The notes: a model not told the origin generated them from the sequence alone. A stretch of 64,000 nucleotides of DNA from Nocardiopsis ansamitocini (GCF_030268225.1 NZ_BSQG01000009.1:62001-126000), one strand, 5' to 3'; positions 53,641 to 62,910 are shown, numbered from the stretch's first letter. Program-made: numbers and translations.

Positions 53641-54161
53641 ACAAGCGGGAAACGGGAGGGGGCGCCAAGCGGAACCAGCGCCCCCTCTTCCAGGTGACAC
53701 CCTCTTCGACCAGGCGTTTTTCTGCCCAACCGGATTCGGTGTCCACGGTTTCCACAACAAGGGAAATCCTGTGGATAAACCTGGGGAAACTGTGGATAAC
53801 TCGGATTTCGGACTGCCCAGAAGAGCCCCGGGGCGACACTGGGCAATGACCGACACTTTTTTGCGTTGACGCACGTCAAAGACTTGACAAGACGATCGCG
53901 ACCACGGCTCCACCCCCTTGGGAGGATCAACCGGGTCGGCCCGGAAAGCACCCCGTCCACCTGTGGAATTCTCGACCGCTGCCGGTGGACGACCGACGGT
54001 CAATTCCTCCGACCCGAATCTGACGCATTCGCGTGGCCGCGGGTGGTTCCGTCCGGGCAGGACGACGCGCTGTCCACAAGTGACGGCCGTTCGCGTGACG
54101 CCCCCCGGAGCGGGAAGGAAGAGAACACCACGTCCATCTCCATGGGGAGGCGGGGATACCA
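53641..54161. other. Intergenic region with terminator and DnaA-box-like cluster
   Basis: No gene is seen in these 520 bp. A hairpin with arms GAGGGGGCGC (53656-53665) and GCGCCCCCTC (53688-53697) follows DUF779. After it come several DnaA-box-like 9-mers: TTTCCACAA (53749-53757), TGTGGATAA (53770-53778), TGTGGATAA (53791-53799), ATTCCACAG on the minus strand (53961-53969) and TGTCCACAA (54071-54079). The two perfect copies lie two helical turns apart. Confidence 0.6.
53656..53697 (+). terminator. Hairpin terminator after the DUF779 gene
   Basis: A 10-bp GC-rich stem with a 22-nt loop, 16 bp after the DUF779 stop. The loop is long, so it may be weaker than others in the window. Confidence 0.6.
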
Positions 54162-54599
54162 GTGGCCGCATTCCTGGAAACACTTCGCCGGCATCGCACC
54201 GGCCTGCTGCGGACCTACCTGAGCGACGGAACCGGTGGGGTGGACACTCCGGTGAGCATCGTCGTGGACGGCGACCGCGTCCTGTTTCAGACCTGGGAGG
54301 ACTCCGACAAGGCCGAACGACTGAGCCGCAACCCGATGACGGAACTGCGCCCCTGCACCATCGGTGGCAGGCCCACCGGCCCGGCTGCCCGAGGAGAGGT
54401 CCGGCTGCTCCTGGGGGCAAAGGCGCGCGACGCCGCGCACCTCCTGCAGCGGCGCCATCCTGCCCTGCACCGCTGGGCGGTACCGCTGTCGTATCGGCTG
54501 ATGCATCGCAGGACACTGCACTACGAACTGCGGGTGGTCGAGGAGCCCGGGCCGGGCGTCATCGACAGGCAACGCAGCGACCGGGGTCCGCCGGAATGA
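54162..54599 (+). CDS. PPOX-class (pyridoxamine-5'-phosphate-oxidase-like) protein
   Basis: This 145-residue protein has the split-barrel flavin/F420-binding pattern seen in F420-dependent and PPOX-class actinobacterial proteins: TPVSIVVDGDRVLFQTWEDSDKAERLSRNPMTELRPC (about 29-65), then a Leu-rich C-terminal half. It starts at GTG 54162. It lies just after the DnaA-box-like region and converges with mdh. Whether it binds FMN, F420 or heme is not decided. Confidence 0.75.
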   Translation: MAAFLETLRRHRTGLLRTYLSDGTGGVDTPVSIVVDGDRVLFQTWEDSDKAERLSRNPMTELRPCTIGGRPTGPAARGEVRLLLGAKARDAAHLLQRRHPALHRWAVPLSYRLMHRRTLHYELRVVEEPGPGVIDRQRSDRGPPE

Positions 54600-54632
54600 C
54601 CCGGCGGACCCCGAAACACTTCAGGGCCGCGA

Positions 54633-55643
<1,011 letters not shown>

Positions 55644-55771
55644 CTAGAACTACCGCGGGCCGCGCCACGCCTCCTGGGCGAACGGCGCCCTGCAACCCGC
55701 CCGAGCCGTACCCGGTCAGTCTTTCAACCAGTCTCCCGCACCGCGCATACCGGCCCCGGCTTGGCGTTTCC

Positions 55772-56920
55772 TCAGGCCACGCGCAGCGGCATGACGAGGT
55801 AGCGAAAGTCGGGCGGGGAGCCCTTGTCAACAGGGACTCCGGTGATCACCGCCGGCTTCGTGGGTGCGGTGAAGTTCAACAGGGCCGCCTCTGTCTCCAC
55901 CGCGCCGAGGCCGTCCAGGAAATACTGGGGGCTGAACGCGACCCGCATGGGCTCGCCCTCGAACTTGGCGTCCAGCACCTCGCGGGCCTGGGCGTCGTCA
56001 CCCGACCCTGCCTCCAGGACGAGTTCGCCCGTGCCGAAGGAAAGGCGCAGTGGAGTACTGCGGTCGGCGACGAGGGAGACGCGTTTGACCGCTTCGAGCA
56101 ACGGAGCGACGGGAATCTCGGCGCTTGCGGCGAAATCGGTGGGGAACCGGGCTTCGTACTTGATGAACTCGCTGTCGATGAGACGGGTTGTCGTCCGGCG
56201 TCCGGCGTGTTCGAAGCCGATCATTCCTTCGCCTTGCGCGGAAGCGGGGACACCCATGGCGGACAGGGCGACGTCGACGTTTCCGCCGGAAGTGATCGAG
56301 CGCGCGATCTCGGCGAGGGTACGGGCGGGAACCAGGGCCGAGGTTTCTGTTTCGAGTGTCTGGGGCTGCCACCAGACGTCGCGGACGGCGATGCGGTAGC
56401 GGTCGGTGGCGGCCAGGGCGATGGCGTCACCCGTGAGACTGAGGTTGACCCCCGTGAGCATCGGCAAGGTGTCGTCGCGACTGGCGGCGGGAGTGACCTG
56501 TCGAATGGCGGTGGCCAGGGTGTTTCCGGCAATGGAGCCGGTGACCCTGGGCATGGCCGGCAGGGTCGGGTAATCCTCTACCGGCATGGTGAGCAGTGTG
56601 AATCGAGAGCTTCCACAGGTCAAGACGACCCTGGAACCTTCCAGACCGATCTCCACCGGATAGGGGGGAAGGTTGCGGACGATCTCGGCGAGGAGCCGTC
56701 CCGAGACGAGGACGCTGCCGGGCTCCTCGACCTGAACCTCCACAGATGCCTGGGCGGAGACCTCGTAGTCGAAGCCGGAGAGATCCAGCGTTCCCGCAGC
56801 TGAATCGGTGATGTCCAGCCGGATTCCGGCGAGGACGGGGACAGCGGGGCGGGCGGGCAGTGCGCGGGCCGTCCACGCGATTGCATCGGCAAAAGCATCG
56901 CGATCGGCTCGAAACTTCAC
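55772..56920 (-). CDS. dnaN: DNA polymerase III beta sliding clamp homologue
   Basis: This 382-residue protein has the three-domain clamp order and typical sequences: MKFRADRDAFADAIAWTARALPARPAVPVLAGIRLD (domain 1), DTLPMLTGVNLSL ... ATDRYRIAVRDV (domain 2) and the C-terminal PDFRYLVMPLRVA, which ends like clamps that bind polymerase peptides. It is complete, not truncated. The usual neighbours dnaA, recF and gyrB are absent, and mdh follows instead, so this is probably a second clamp paralogue. Whether it loads on DNA, or works with an alternative polymerase, is unknown. Confidence 0.85.
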   Translation of the reverse strand: MKFRADRDAFADAIAWTARALPARPAVPVLAGIRLDITDSAAGTLDLSGFDYEVSAQASVEVQVEEPGSVLVSGRLLAEIVRNLPPYPVEIGLEGSRVVLTCGSSRFTLLTMPVEDYPTLPAMPRVTGSIAGNTLATAIRQVTPAASRDDTLPMLTGVNLSLTGDAIALAATDRYRIAVRDVWWQPQTLETETSALVPARTLAEIARSITSGGNVDVALSAMGVPASAQGEGMIGFEHAGRRTTTRLIDSEFIKYEARFPTDFAASAEIPVAPLLEAVKRVSLVADRSTPLRLSFGTGELVLEAGSGDDAQAREVLDAKFEGEPMRVAFSPQYFLDGLGAVETEAALLNFTAPTKPAVITGVPVDKGSPPDFRYLVMPLRVA

Positions 56921-57007
56921 GTTGACCTCCAGTGTTCGCCCCGGTCACCCGGTTGTGAGGCCACCGTACCCAGCGCGAGTGACATTGCCCGGAAAGAATC
57001 CACACCC

Positions 57008-57017
57008 TGTGGACAAT
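57008..57017. promoter_or_regulatory. DnaA-box-like site upstream of the clamp gene
   Basis: TGTGGACAA (TTGTCCACA on the other strand) lies just upstream of the dnaN-like gene, inside the 270-bp gap before the thioesterase gene. The match to the actinobacterial DnaA consensus is one mismatch or none. Confidence 0.4.
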
Positions 57018-57191
57018 TTCCCGGAAAACACCGCCGTTCCCCCTCGACTCCCAAGCACCGAGGCCCGCGCACGCCTGCCCGACCGCGGGACGGGGATCGA
57101 ATCCGGAGCAACCATGCCGTCCCTCGGCCGATGGGCGATCCGCCCCCACCCGACGGACGGCCCCCGGGTCGGAACGGATCGCCGCAGGCGG

Positions 57192-57647
57192 TCAGCGCTT
57201 AGGTCGAAGCGTCCACGTGACGGTCATCGCACCGGTGACGGTTCCGTCCTCGGTCCGGATCTCGACCGCCACCGGGAACTCCGGCCGCCCGCCGGCGTCG
57301 AGCTCGGCAACCACCTCCGCGCGCGGCCTCCCCAGTCGCGCCTCGGCGACGACCGGCCCCATGGCGAGCTTCCGGTAGTGGATCTCCGCGGTCACGGCGA
57401 GCGGAACGGCACGGTCGAGTTGGTCGCCGAACGATCCGAGCACGATCGCCCCCGAGGCCGACTCCGCCAACGAGAAAAGCGCCCCGGCGTGTGGCCCACC
57501 GACGTGGTTGTGGTGAGCGGGGTCGTCGGGCAACCGCATAGTGGCACTGCCGGGGGCGAGGTCCACGAACTCCAGCCCCAGGGTTCGGGCGAACGGAACG
57601 GCGTCCAGAAGGCCGGACTTCACGAATTCAGCGTTGTCGGTCGTCAT
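57192..57647 (-). CDS. Hotdog-fold thioesterase (DUF4442/PaaI-like)
   Basis: This 151-residue protein has the hotdog signature LDLAPGSATMRLPDDPAHHNHVGGPHAGALFSLAESASGAIV (about 28-70), with the catalytic-like NHVGGPHAGALFSL, and a second strand set ending AMTVTWTLRPKR. It probably cleaves acyl-CoA thioesters. The start is ATG 57647; the extension to 57806 is not family-like. Confidence 0.8.
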   Translation of the reverse strand: MTTDNAEFVKSGLLDAVPFARTLGLEFVDLAPGSATMRLPDDPAHHNHVGGPHAGALFSLAESASGAIVLGSFGDQLDRAVPLAVTAEIHYRKLAMGPVVAEARLGRPRAEVVAELDAGGRPEFPVAVEIRTEDGTVTGAMTVTWTLRPKR

Positions 57648-57726
57648 ACCAACCAATGTTACTAGCCGGTAATAAATGTGGCCAGGGCCGCGGACCCGGC
57701 ACGCGACGGGCCCGTTCACTCGAGGG

Positions 57727-58413
57727 TCAGCGCAAAACGCCGCAGGCGGTCGGACTGGTGGCTTCCATGGACAGGTCGGAGGCAACGTCGCTGCCCCCCA
57801 GGACATCGTCGTACCTGCCGTTGCCGTTGTAGTCGATCCCGTGCACGACGATCACCGCGCTGCCGTCACGGATCGCGTCGATGGCGCCCCCTGACAGCGT
57901 GATCGTGCGGGCGTAGTCGTAGGAGCCGTCCGGAGCGCTCGGGAAACGGTCCATCGCCAGCACACTGTCGGGACCGGTGTCGCCCGACGTGGTCAGCGAG
58001 ACACCGATGCCGCCATGGGCCCGGCGTCCCTCCGAAAGGCTCAGCGCAGGGAAACCTTGGTGGATGCCGGCCTCGGAGCCGACCGGGCAGCGCCCTTCGC
58101 CGGCGAAGCGGACGTGCTGGGCATGCGGAGCATCGGCGAGGACACCGCTCACCCTCATCCACACGTGCGCCCGGTTGTCCTTGAGCATGATCCGGGCGTC
58201 CCCGGCGGCAGTGGATCTGTTGACCTTCAACGGCTTGAGCTTGGCCACGAAGACCTCCCCGCCGGTGCGTCCGAGGCTTTCGGTGGCCTGCGGCCTGCTG
58301 TTGTGCCGGTACCCGTGCCCGTCATGGCCTGCCTCGTCGGCCGCATGGGCTCCGCCTGCCGCCAGTGCGAGTAACGCTGCCGCGACCAGAACAGTGGAGC
58401 CAAGACGTTGCAT
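57727..58413 (-). CDS. Secreted CHRD-like domain protein
   Basis: This 228-residue protein has a signal peptide (MQRLGSTVLVAAALLALAAGGAHA) and a secreted beta-rich body. AHVWMRVSGVLADAPHAQHVRF (about 83-105) and VIVVHGIDYNGNGRYDDVLG (about 180-200) recall CHRD domains of secreted copper/superoxide-dismutase-like proteins. Two Cys (in GRCPVG and TACGVL) could form one disulfide. Function is unknown. The gene is divergent from the FAD oxidoreductase gene. Confidence 0.6.
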   Translation of the reverse strand: MQRLGSTVLVAAALLALAAGGAHAADEAGHDGHGYRHNSRPQATESLGRTGGEVFVAKLKPLKVNRSTAAGDARIMLKDNRAHVWMRVSGVLADAPHAQHVRFAGEGRCPVGSEAGIHQGFPALSLSEGRRAHGGIGVSLTTSGDTGPDSVLAMDRFPSAPDGSYDYARTITLSGGAIDAIRDGSAVIVVHGIDYNGNGRYDDVLGGSDVASDLSMEATSPTACGVLR

Positions 58414-58684
58414 GGATGATCGGCCTCCTCTCTGCGAACAAGCGGGAAGTCGACTGCTCCGCGCTTGTTTTCAGTTACCCAAGGTCGCATTGATCCGATC
58501 GGTTTCCTCGCTCTGACCGGTTGACGACGATTCGCGCGAGTCATTGCGTTCTGCTGCGTCGGCTCCTTTGCACCGTGGCGGGGAATTCACCGCTCGCGCC
58601 CCTCCTCCCACGGGGGAAGCCCCTCCCACGCGACCGGTGCGGGGATCCCGCAGATCAGCCGCCCTCCGAACTAGGGTGGTGACC

Positions 58685-59956
58685 GTGACTGGTATCCCTC
58701 GAACATGTGATGTCGTCATCGTCGGAGCAGGTCTGGCAGGGTTGGCGGCCGCGCTGGACCTGACATCGGCCGGGCTCGACGTACTGGTACTGGAGGCATC
58801 CGACGGGGTCGGCGGACGGATGCGCACCGACCTCGTCGACGGGTACCGCATCGATCGAGGCTTCCAGGTGCTCAACACCGCTTATCCCGCACTGCGTCGC
58901 TACCTCGACCTCGAAGCGCTCGAACTCCGAACCTTCCCCAAGGGTGTCGCTGTGCGCAGCGACCGTGGCCTCCACCGGCTGAGCGCGTCGGCGTCCGGGG
59001 CGCTGTCCGCACTGGCCTTCCTCGCCGGCCCCGCCGTGGGGACACACGATGCGCTGCGGTTGCTGCGCATGACCGCGCGCAACGCTGCCGCCCCGGCAGC
59101 CCGGCTCAAGGCACGACCCGAGACCACTGCGCTGGAGGAGCTCCGCGCGCAGGGACTGAGCGAGCGGACCGTACGGTCGCTGGTCGCCCCGTTCCTGTCC
59201 GGGGTCTTCCTGGAGGACTCGCTCTCCACATCGAGCCGGTTCGCCGATCTGGTGTGGCGCAGTTTCGTGCTCGGCAGGGTCACCGTGCCGGCCAAAGGCA
59301 TGGGGACGATCCCGGAGCAGATGGCGGCCCGTCTGGAGACGGGACGTATCCGTCTGGGAGCCGCGGTGCGTCAAGTGCGCGGGAACAATGTCCTGACCGA
59401 CGACGGCGAAGTGCGGGCCGAGGCCGTCATCGTGGCGACCGGACCGGTCCAGGCAGCACAACTGCTCCCGTCCCTCCTCCCCGAGCCGCAGGTCAACGCG
59501 GTCACGACCTATTACCACTCGCGCCCTGCCGGAAAGGGCGAGGAAGCACTCCTGCACGTGGACGGACGTGTGATGCGCCGCGGACCGCGTATAGCCAACT
59601 CCGTGGTGCTCACTGCCACGGCTCCGTCCTACGCACCCGATGGACGATCCCTGATCGCCACGTCGGTACTGGGTACCGGTCGGCTCACCGAGGCGCAGGT
59701 GCGCACCGAAACCGCGGCCGTCCACGGAACCTCCGCCTCCGACTGGGAACTGGTCCGGGAAGTACGGGTCCCCGAGGCGCTGCCGAGCGCACCTCCGCCG
59801 TTGGGCGACCTGCGGCGACCGGTTGCGCTGGCTGACGGCCTCTACGTCGCCGGCGACCACCGCGACACCCCTTCGATCCAGGGCGCACTCGCAAGTGGTT
59901 CACGCGCTGCGAAGGCCGTTATCGGCGCCCTCGTCGGAGCCTCTTCGCGGAGCTGA
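58685..59956 (+). CDS. FAD-dependent amine-oxidase-like oxidoreductase
   Basis: This 423-residue protein has the dinucleotide-binding motif DVVIVGAGLAGLAAALDLTSAGLDVLVLEA (residues 9-38), then DGVGGRMRTD. It ends with the FAD-binding ADGLYVAGDHRDTPSIQGALASGSRAAKAV (about 382-412), as in the flavin amine oxidase / protoporphyrinogen-oxidase-like group. Start choice is unclear: GTG at 58676, 58679 and 58685 all follow AGGG; I give the last, with best spacing. The gene ends 40 bp before a strong terminator and the tRNA-Ser fragment. Confidence 0.85.
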   Translation: MTGIPRTCDVVIVGAGLAGLAAALDLTSAGLDVLVLEASDGVGGRMRTDLVDGYRIDRGFQVLNTAYPALRRYLDLEALELRTFPKGVAVRSDRGLHRLSASASGALSALAFLAGPAVGTHDALRLLRMTARNAAAPAARLKARPETTALEELRAQGLSERTVRSLVAPFLSGVFLEDSLSTSSRFADLVWRSFVLGRVTVPAKGMGTIPEQMAARLETGRIRLGAAVRQVRGNNVLTDDGEVRAEAVIVATGPVQAAQLLPSLLPEPQVNAVTTYYHSRPAGKGEEALLHVDGRVMRRGPRIANSVVLTATAPSYAPDGRSLIATSVLGTGRLTEAQVRTETAAVHGTSASDWELVREVRVPEALPSAPPPLGDLRRPVALADGLYVAGDHRDTPSIQGALASGSRAAKAVIGALVGASSRS

Positions 59957-59995
59957 GGACGAGGCTGCGCTCGTCGATTCCCAAGCACCGAACGA

Positions 59996-60035
59996 CTCAG
60001 GGCCGGTCTCGGAGACTTCCGAGACCGGCCCTGAG
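59996..60035 (+). terminator. Strong hairpin terminator next to the attachment site
   Basis: An 18-bp stem (CTCAGGGCCGGTCTCGGA at 59996-60013 with its complement at 60018-60035) with a 4-nt loop. It lies between the FAD oxidoreductase gene and the tRNA fragment. Confidence 0.9.
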
Positions 60036-60054
60036 CTGCGTCTATACAGGTCTG

Positions 60055-60113
60055 TGGCGGAGGGTGTGGGATTTGAACCCACGAGGCCCCGTAAGGACCT
60101 AGCGGTTTTCAAG
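60055..60113 (-). pseudogene. 3' half of tRNA-Ser(UGA): attachment-site remnant of an integrative element
   Basis: Read on the minus strand, this is a tRNA-Ser from the anticodon loop (TTGAAAA, anticodon TGA at 60111-60109) through the 3' anticodon stem ACCGC, a long variable arm, a T arm (GTGGG-TTCAAAT-CCCAC) and acceptor ACCCTCC-G-CCA. The 5' half is missing: the 5' anticodon stem should be GCGGT but is GCCTC, and no D arm or 5' acceptor follows. A 3' tRNA piece with intact end is the classic mark left by a tyrosine-recombinase element that inserts in tRNA genes. Confidence 0.85.
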
Positions 60114-60132
60114 AGGCTTGGGGAAACTCTCT

Positions 60133-60513
60133 TTGACCTGCATGAATACCGAGGTCACGGCGGATTTCTCCGTCAGATCGCCAAGACGCTCTCGTGACGG
60201 CTTCGCCAGACCGTCTGGCGACACCTCCACAACGGCTCTGTGTCGGCGCCACGTGCCCGACGAACCCCACTCCAAGCACACTCCCTGGTTCCGCCCCCTT
60301 GGACAGAACCGACACAACCGACAGAACCCCTGTTGTCGCTGGTCAAAGACCAGATCTCGGCTTGGACAGAACTCGACGGAAACCCCTGGTCTTTTGGACA
60401 GAACCTCGCCACGCCAGGCGTCAAGTCTTCACCGAAGAGGTTCTGTCAACGACGGGGGAGGTTTCCACCGAGTTCTGTCCAAAACCAAAAACCATCCTTG
60501 AACTGCATGAACA
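60133..60513. repeat. Direct repeat pair TTGAmCTGCATGAA flanking the iteron-like array
   Basis: TTGACCTGCATGAATA (60133-60148) and TTGAACTGCATGAACA (60498-60513) match at 14 of 16 bases in the same orientation. The first is next to the tRNA fragment and the second is within the GTTCTGTCC repeats. The pair may mark integrase or excisionase binding sites. Confidence 0.55.
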
Positions 60514-60543
60514 GTAGTTCTGTCAGTTGTGTCAGTTCTGTCC
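60301..60543. repeat. Array of eight GGACAGAAC-type repeats in inverted halves
   Basis: Four copies read GGACAGAAC/GACAGAAC at 60301-60309, 60320-60327, 60364-60372 and 60396-60404. Four read in reverse as GTTCTGTC(C) at 60440-60447, 60472-60480, 60517-60524 and 60535-60543. A weaker CTTCTGTC lies at 60627-60634. No gene overlaps the array. The layout suits arm-type sites for an integrase/excisionase, an origin-like iteron set, or a transfer origin. Confidence 0.75.
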
Positions 60544-60856
60544 GGGGGTCGCCCCCCGAAGACGACGAAATCCGACGCGCCTCACACTGTGGTTCTGATT
60601 CCCAGGGGCCAGAGCGGCTGCCTACCTTCTGTCAGTTACTGAGATCGTCCCTCACGATGTGGTCTCACAACTCCACCAATACCGCTCTAAGACGTCATCT
60701 CATTTGGTGACTCTGCGATGGCAGATGGTGGTACTGCGATGTTGCTGAAGTGGTACCGGACCTGTCGTTGAGATCTCACCGCAGAGTTGCAGTCCGACAG
60801 CTCTGCTGGATAATCAACGGGCACTACACCAGCGTCATACGGCATGCTTGGTCGGC
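60544..60856. other. Non-coding stretch between the repeats and the HEPN-like gene
   Basis: No supported gene. It includes part of the repeats' right side (CTTCTGTCAG at 60627) and presumably the promoter for the gene starting at 60857. No clear -35/-10 pair is seen. Confidence 0.3.
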
Positions 60857-61372
60857 ATGCACCTTGAAACACTCCACCATTCCCTGGGCCGCCTCGTAGT
60901 CGCCAGCGCCAAACTGGAGTCATCTCTCCGTCGCGGTCTTGCAACCCTCTTCATGGTCTACTACCACAACGGAAGCATCCTCTTCGAAGGCCAGTCGATC
61001 GAATGGATGGTCTCCAACACCAAGGCAGTACTCAAAGAACCACCCGCTCGCCCCGAACATGAGCGAGCCATCAAGATCCTCAATGAAATCCAGGAACTGA
61101 ACAATAAGCGCAACAGGCTAGTCCATGGCGAGTGGACCAAAAAGTGCGAATTCGCTTGCGATGGCGATGTACCTGGCAGCAAGTACTGCATGTGCATAAT
61201 TCGACCAAGGAACGCTCTTCCCGACGAAAGAATTTTTTACGTCACTCGCAGCCGGTACAGAAAAACCGCTGAGACGCACCAAGTCGCCATCCGAGACATA
61301 GACGAGCTTGTCCAGAGGATGGCAGAAGTGGAGTCAGAGATCCTTTCCGCCCTAGATGCCTGTTCTATCTAA
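60857..61372 (+). CDS. HEPN-like protein, possible defence or toxin cargo
   Basis: This 171-residue, mainly helical protein lies in the lower-GC part of the element. Residues 82-92 read NNKRNRLVHGE, giving the R-x4-H motif (Arg85-His90) of HEPN ribonucleases, in the usual 'KRN-x-x-HG' setting seen in Cthe_2314/AbiV-like and other HEPN groups. The helical start (LGRLVVASAKLESSLRRGLATLF) fits the fold. No MNT antitoxin or other partner is adjacent. Starts at TTG 60848 and ATG 60857 are both open. Cargo genes just inside attachment sites are often anti-phage or toxin genes, so an abortive-infection role is a guess. Confidence 0.6.
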   Translation: MHLETLHHSLGRLVVASAKLESSLRRGLATLFMVYYHNGSILFEGQSIEWMVSNTKAVLKEPPARPEHERAIKILNEIQELNNKRNRLVHGEWTKKCEFACDGDVPGSKYCMCIIRPRNALPDERIFYVTRSRYRKTAETHQVAIRDIDELVQRMAEVESEILSALDACSI

Positions 61373-61375
61373 TTA

Positions 61376-62071
61376 TCATTGATATGAATTTTCAACTCGC
61401 ACCAGACTTGCAAGCTCTCCCATGTTTTGCGTGACAAAATCACTCCCCAAAGAGCGGAAAATCTCAGCCTTTCCTGGCTTATTCGCATAGCCAACAACAG
61501 GGACATTCACTGCTTTGGCAACCTCGATATCGGTAACAGAGTCTCCAATCATGAGACATTCAGAAAAAGTTTTATCCAGCTTTTTTATCGCTAAGTTTAG
61601 GAGGTAAGGATTAGGCTTCATAAGATTTGGCGAAGACGGATTCCGCCCAACGATCCCGTAGATATAATTTGTAATATTACGGCGCTCGAAAAATACTTTC
61701 ACAGCTTCTGGTGAATTATTGCTGACCACCATGACAGAACGCCCAGTCTCTCGACATGCCTCCATGAAGTCTATTGTTCCGGGAGTTGGTGAGGTCTTCT
61801 CGACAGAGAAAATCTCGGCATCCCTGAGCATTCGGTCGGATTCCGCTTGTCGCTCCGGAGCGACTTTGAACAGGTAGCGGAGTACCTCCATTGGGTCTGT
61901 CATCGTGGCTGCTTCCTCCGAGATCGGAACCCCGGCCTCACTGGAACTTGCCAGCATGTCTTGGGCAACTTCGGATGCTGGATAGCCAGCGAAGGCGTCA
62001 CACACCGGGCCGTCGAAGTCGAGCAGCACCGCACGGGCGCGGCGGATCACGATTACGTCTTCTGAGGTCAT
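61376..62071 (-). CDS. HAD-superfamily hydrolase
   Basis: This 231-residue protein has HAD motif I (VLLDFDGPVCDAF, Asp18/Asp20), motif II (VMVVSNNS), motif III (Lys in LMKPNPYLL) and motif IV (CLMIGDSVTDIEVAKAV). It is a phosphatase-type member. The ATG at 62071 overlaps the end of the upstream GntR gene by 4 bases, so the two are co-translated. GC is visibly lower than in core genes. HAD proteins next to GntR repressors are common in AICEs; their substrate is not known. Confidence 0.9.
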   Translation of the reverse strand: MTSEDVIVIRRARAVLLDFDGPVCDAFAGYPASEVAQDMLASSSEAGVPISEEAATMTDPMEVLRYLFKVAPERQAESDRMLRDAEIFSVEKTSPTPGTIDFMEACRETGRSVMVVSNNSPEAVKVFFERRNITNYIYGIVGRNPSSPNLMKPNPYLLNLAIKKLDKTFSECLMIGDSVTDIEVAKAVNVPVVGYANKPGKAEIFRSLGSDFVTQNMGELASLVRVENSYQ

Positions 62072-62910
62072 TCCTCACGCTCCCTGGAGACGTTCTCCCA
62101 GATGCTGTTGAACCACACTTGGGATTGGGCGACGTACTGCGAACCGGTTGACTCAGGATCTTCATCCGCAGCATGGTGAAACAACGTGGCGTCTCTGCCC
62201 ATGAGGTCGAAGATCTCTACTTTCTCTTTGTTGACTGAGACGATGTTTTCCTTAACCGGGTAGTAACCGAAAAACGCTTCCTGGCCGTTGATCAAGTAGA
62301 GCTTGAACATCGGAGCGACAGAGTAGACACGGGTACGCACAACAGCGCTTTGAACAAGCCCGAGACTCTCCAGTTCGTGGACCGCGTCTTCGATGCCCTG
62401 GGTGTTCCGGAGCATGATCCGTCGCATCCTGTTCCGCACATCGGGGTCGTCGGCAAGAGTGTCTGTGCGGACGGGAAGTCCCATCGATGCAGAGAGATCT
62501 GGAACGAGAATGCGCATGCGAATGGTCTCCGGGGTCAACCTTCCTTCGCGGACCTTATCTAGCGGCTCCTGGAGGGCGCCGTGCAGCGTCTCACCCCCAA
62601 AACCGGCAAAGTCGATAGTCACTGTCTGACTGGTGAACGCCCGTTCAATATGTGGACGAAGTCCTACTGGGCGAGAGGTCCGTTGGCGGACAAACACCCC
62701 ACGTCCTTGCTGAGAGACCACGAGGCCCTCATCGCGAAGCAACCGGACGGCTTGCTGGACAGTCATTCGGGCTACCCCGTAGGTCTTTGCCAGCTCCGGA
62801 CCGGAGGGCAACTTGTCCCCTGGCTCGAACTTGCGAGTCAAGATCGCTGCGCGTAGAGCGCTTGCCACCTGCTGAAAAGGCGGTCTGGGGTCTTCCGGAT
62901 CGATGCTCAT
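62068..62910 (-). CDS. GntR-family transcriptional regulator (KorSA-like position)
   Basis: This 280-residue protein has an N-terminal GntR winged helix (FQQVASALRAAILTRKFEPGDKLPSGPELAKTYGVARMTVQQAVRLL, residues 12-58) and a C-terminal ligand/dimerisation region without clear UTRA motifs. The start is ATG 62910. It is divergent from the WhiB-led operon, with a 22-bp palindrome between them that is its likely operator. By analogy to pSAM2 KorSA it may keep transfer and replication genes off. It is translationally coupled to the HAD gene. Confidence 0.85.
   Translation of the reverse strand: MSIDPEDPRPPFQQVASALRAAILTRKFEPGDKLPSGPELAKTYGVARMTVQQAVRLLRDEGLVVSQQGRGVFVRQRTSRPVGLRPHIERAFTSQTVTIDFAGFGGETLHGALQEPLDKVREGRLTPETIRMRILVPDLSASMGLPVRTDTLADDPDVRNRMRRIMLRNTQGIEDAVHELESLGLVQSAVVRTRVYSVAPMFKLYLINGQEAFFGYYPVKENIVSVNKEKVEIFDLMGRDATLFHHAADEDPESTGSQYVAQSQVWFNSIWENVSREREE

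Noticed and set aside
53741-54080. DnaA-box cluster as the chromosomal origin
   Set aside because: No dnaA, recF, gyrB, rpmH or parAB nearby; boxes are few for an actinobacterial oriC, so I report only a cluster.
60118-60501. 127-residue plus-strand frame through the repeat array
   Set aside because: No ribosome site or codon bias; it is produced by the repeats.
60301-60543. Repeats as a CRISPR array
   Set aside because: Units are 8-9 bp, spacing is irregular (about 10-40 bp), and half are inverted; no cas genes.
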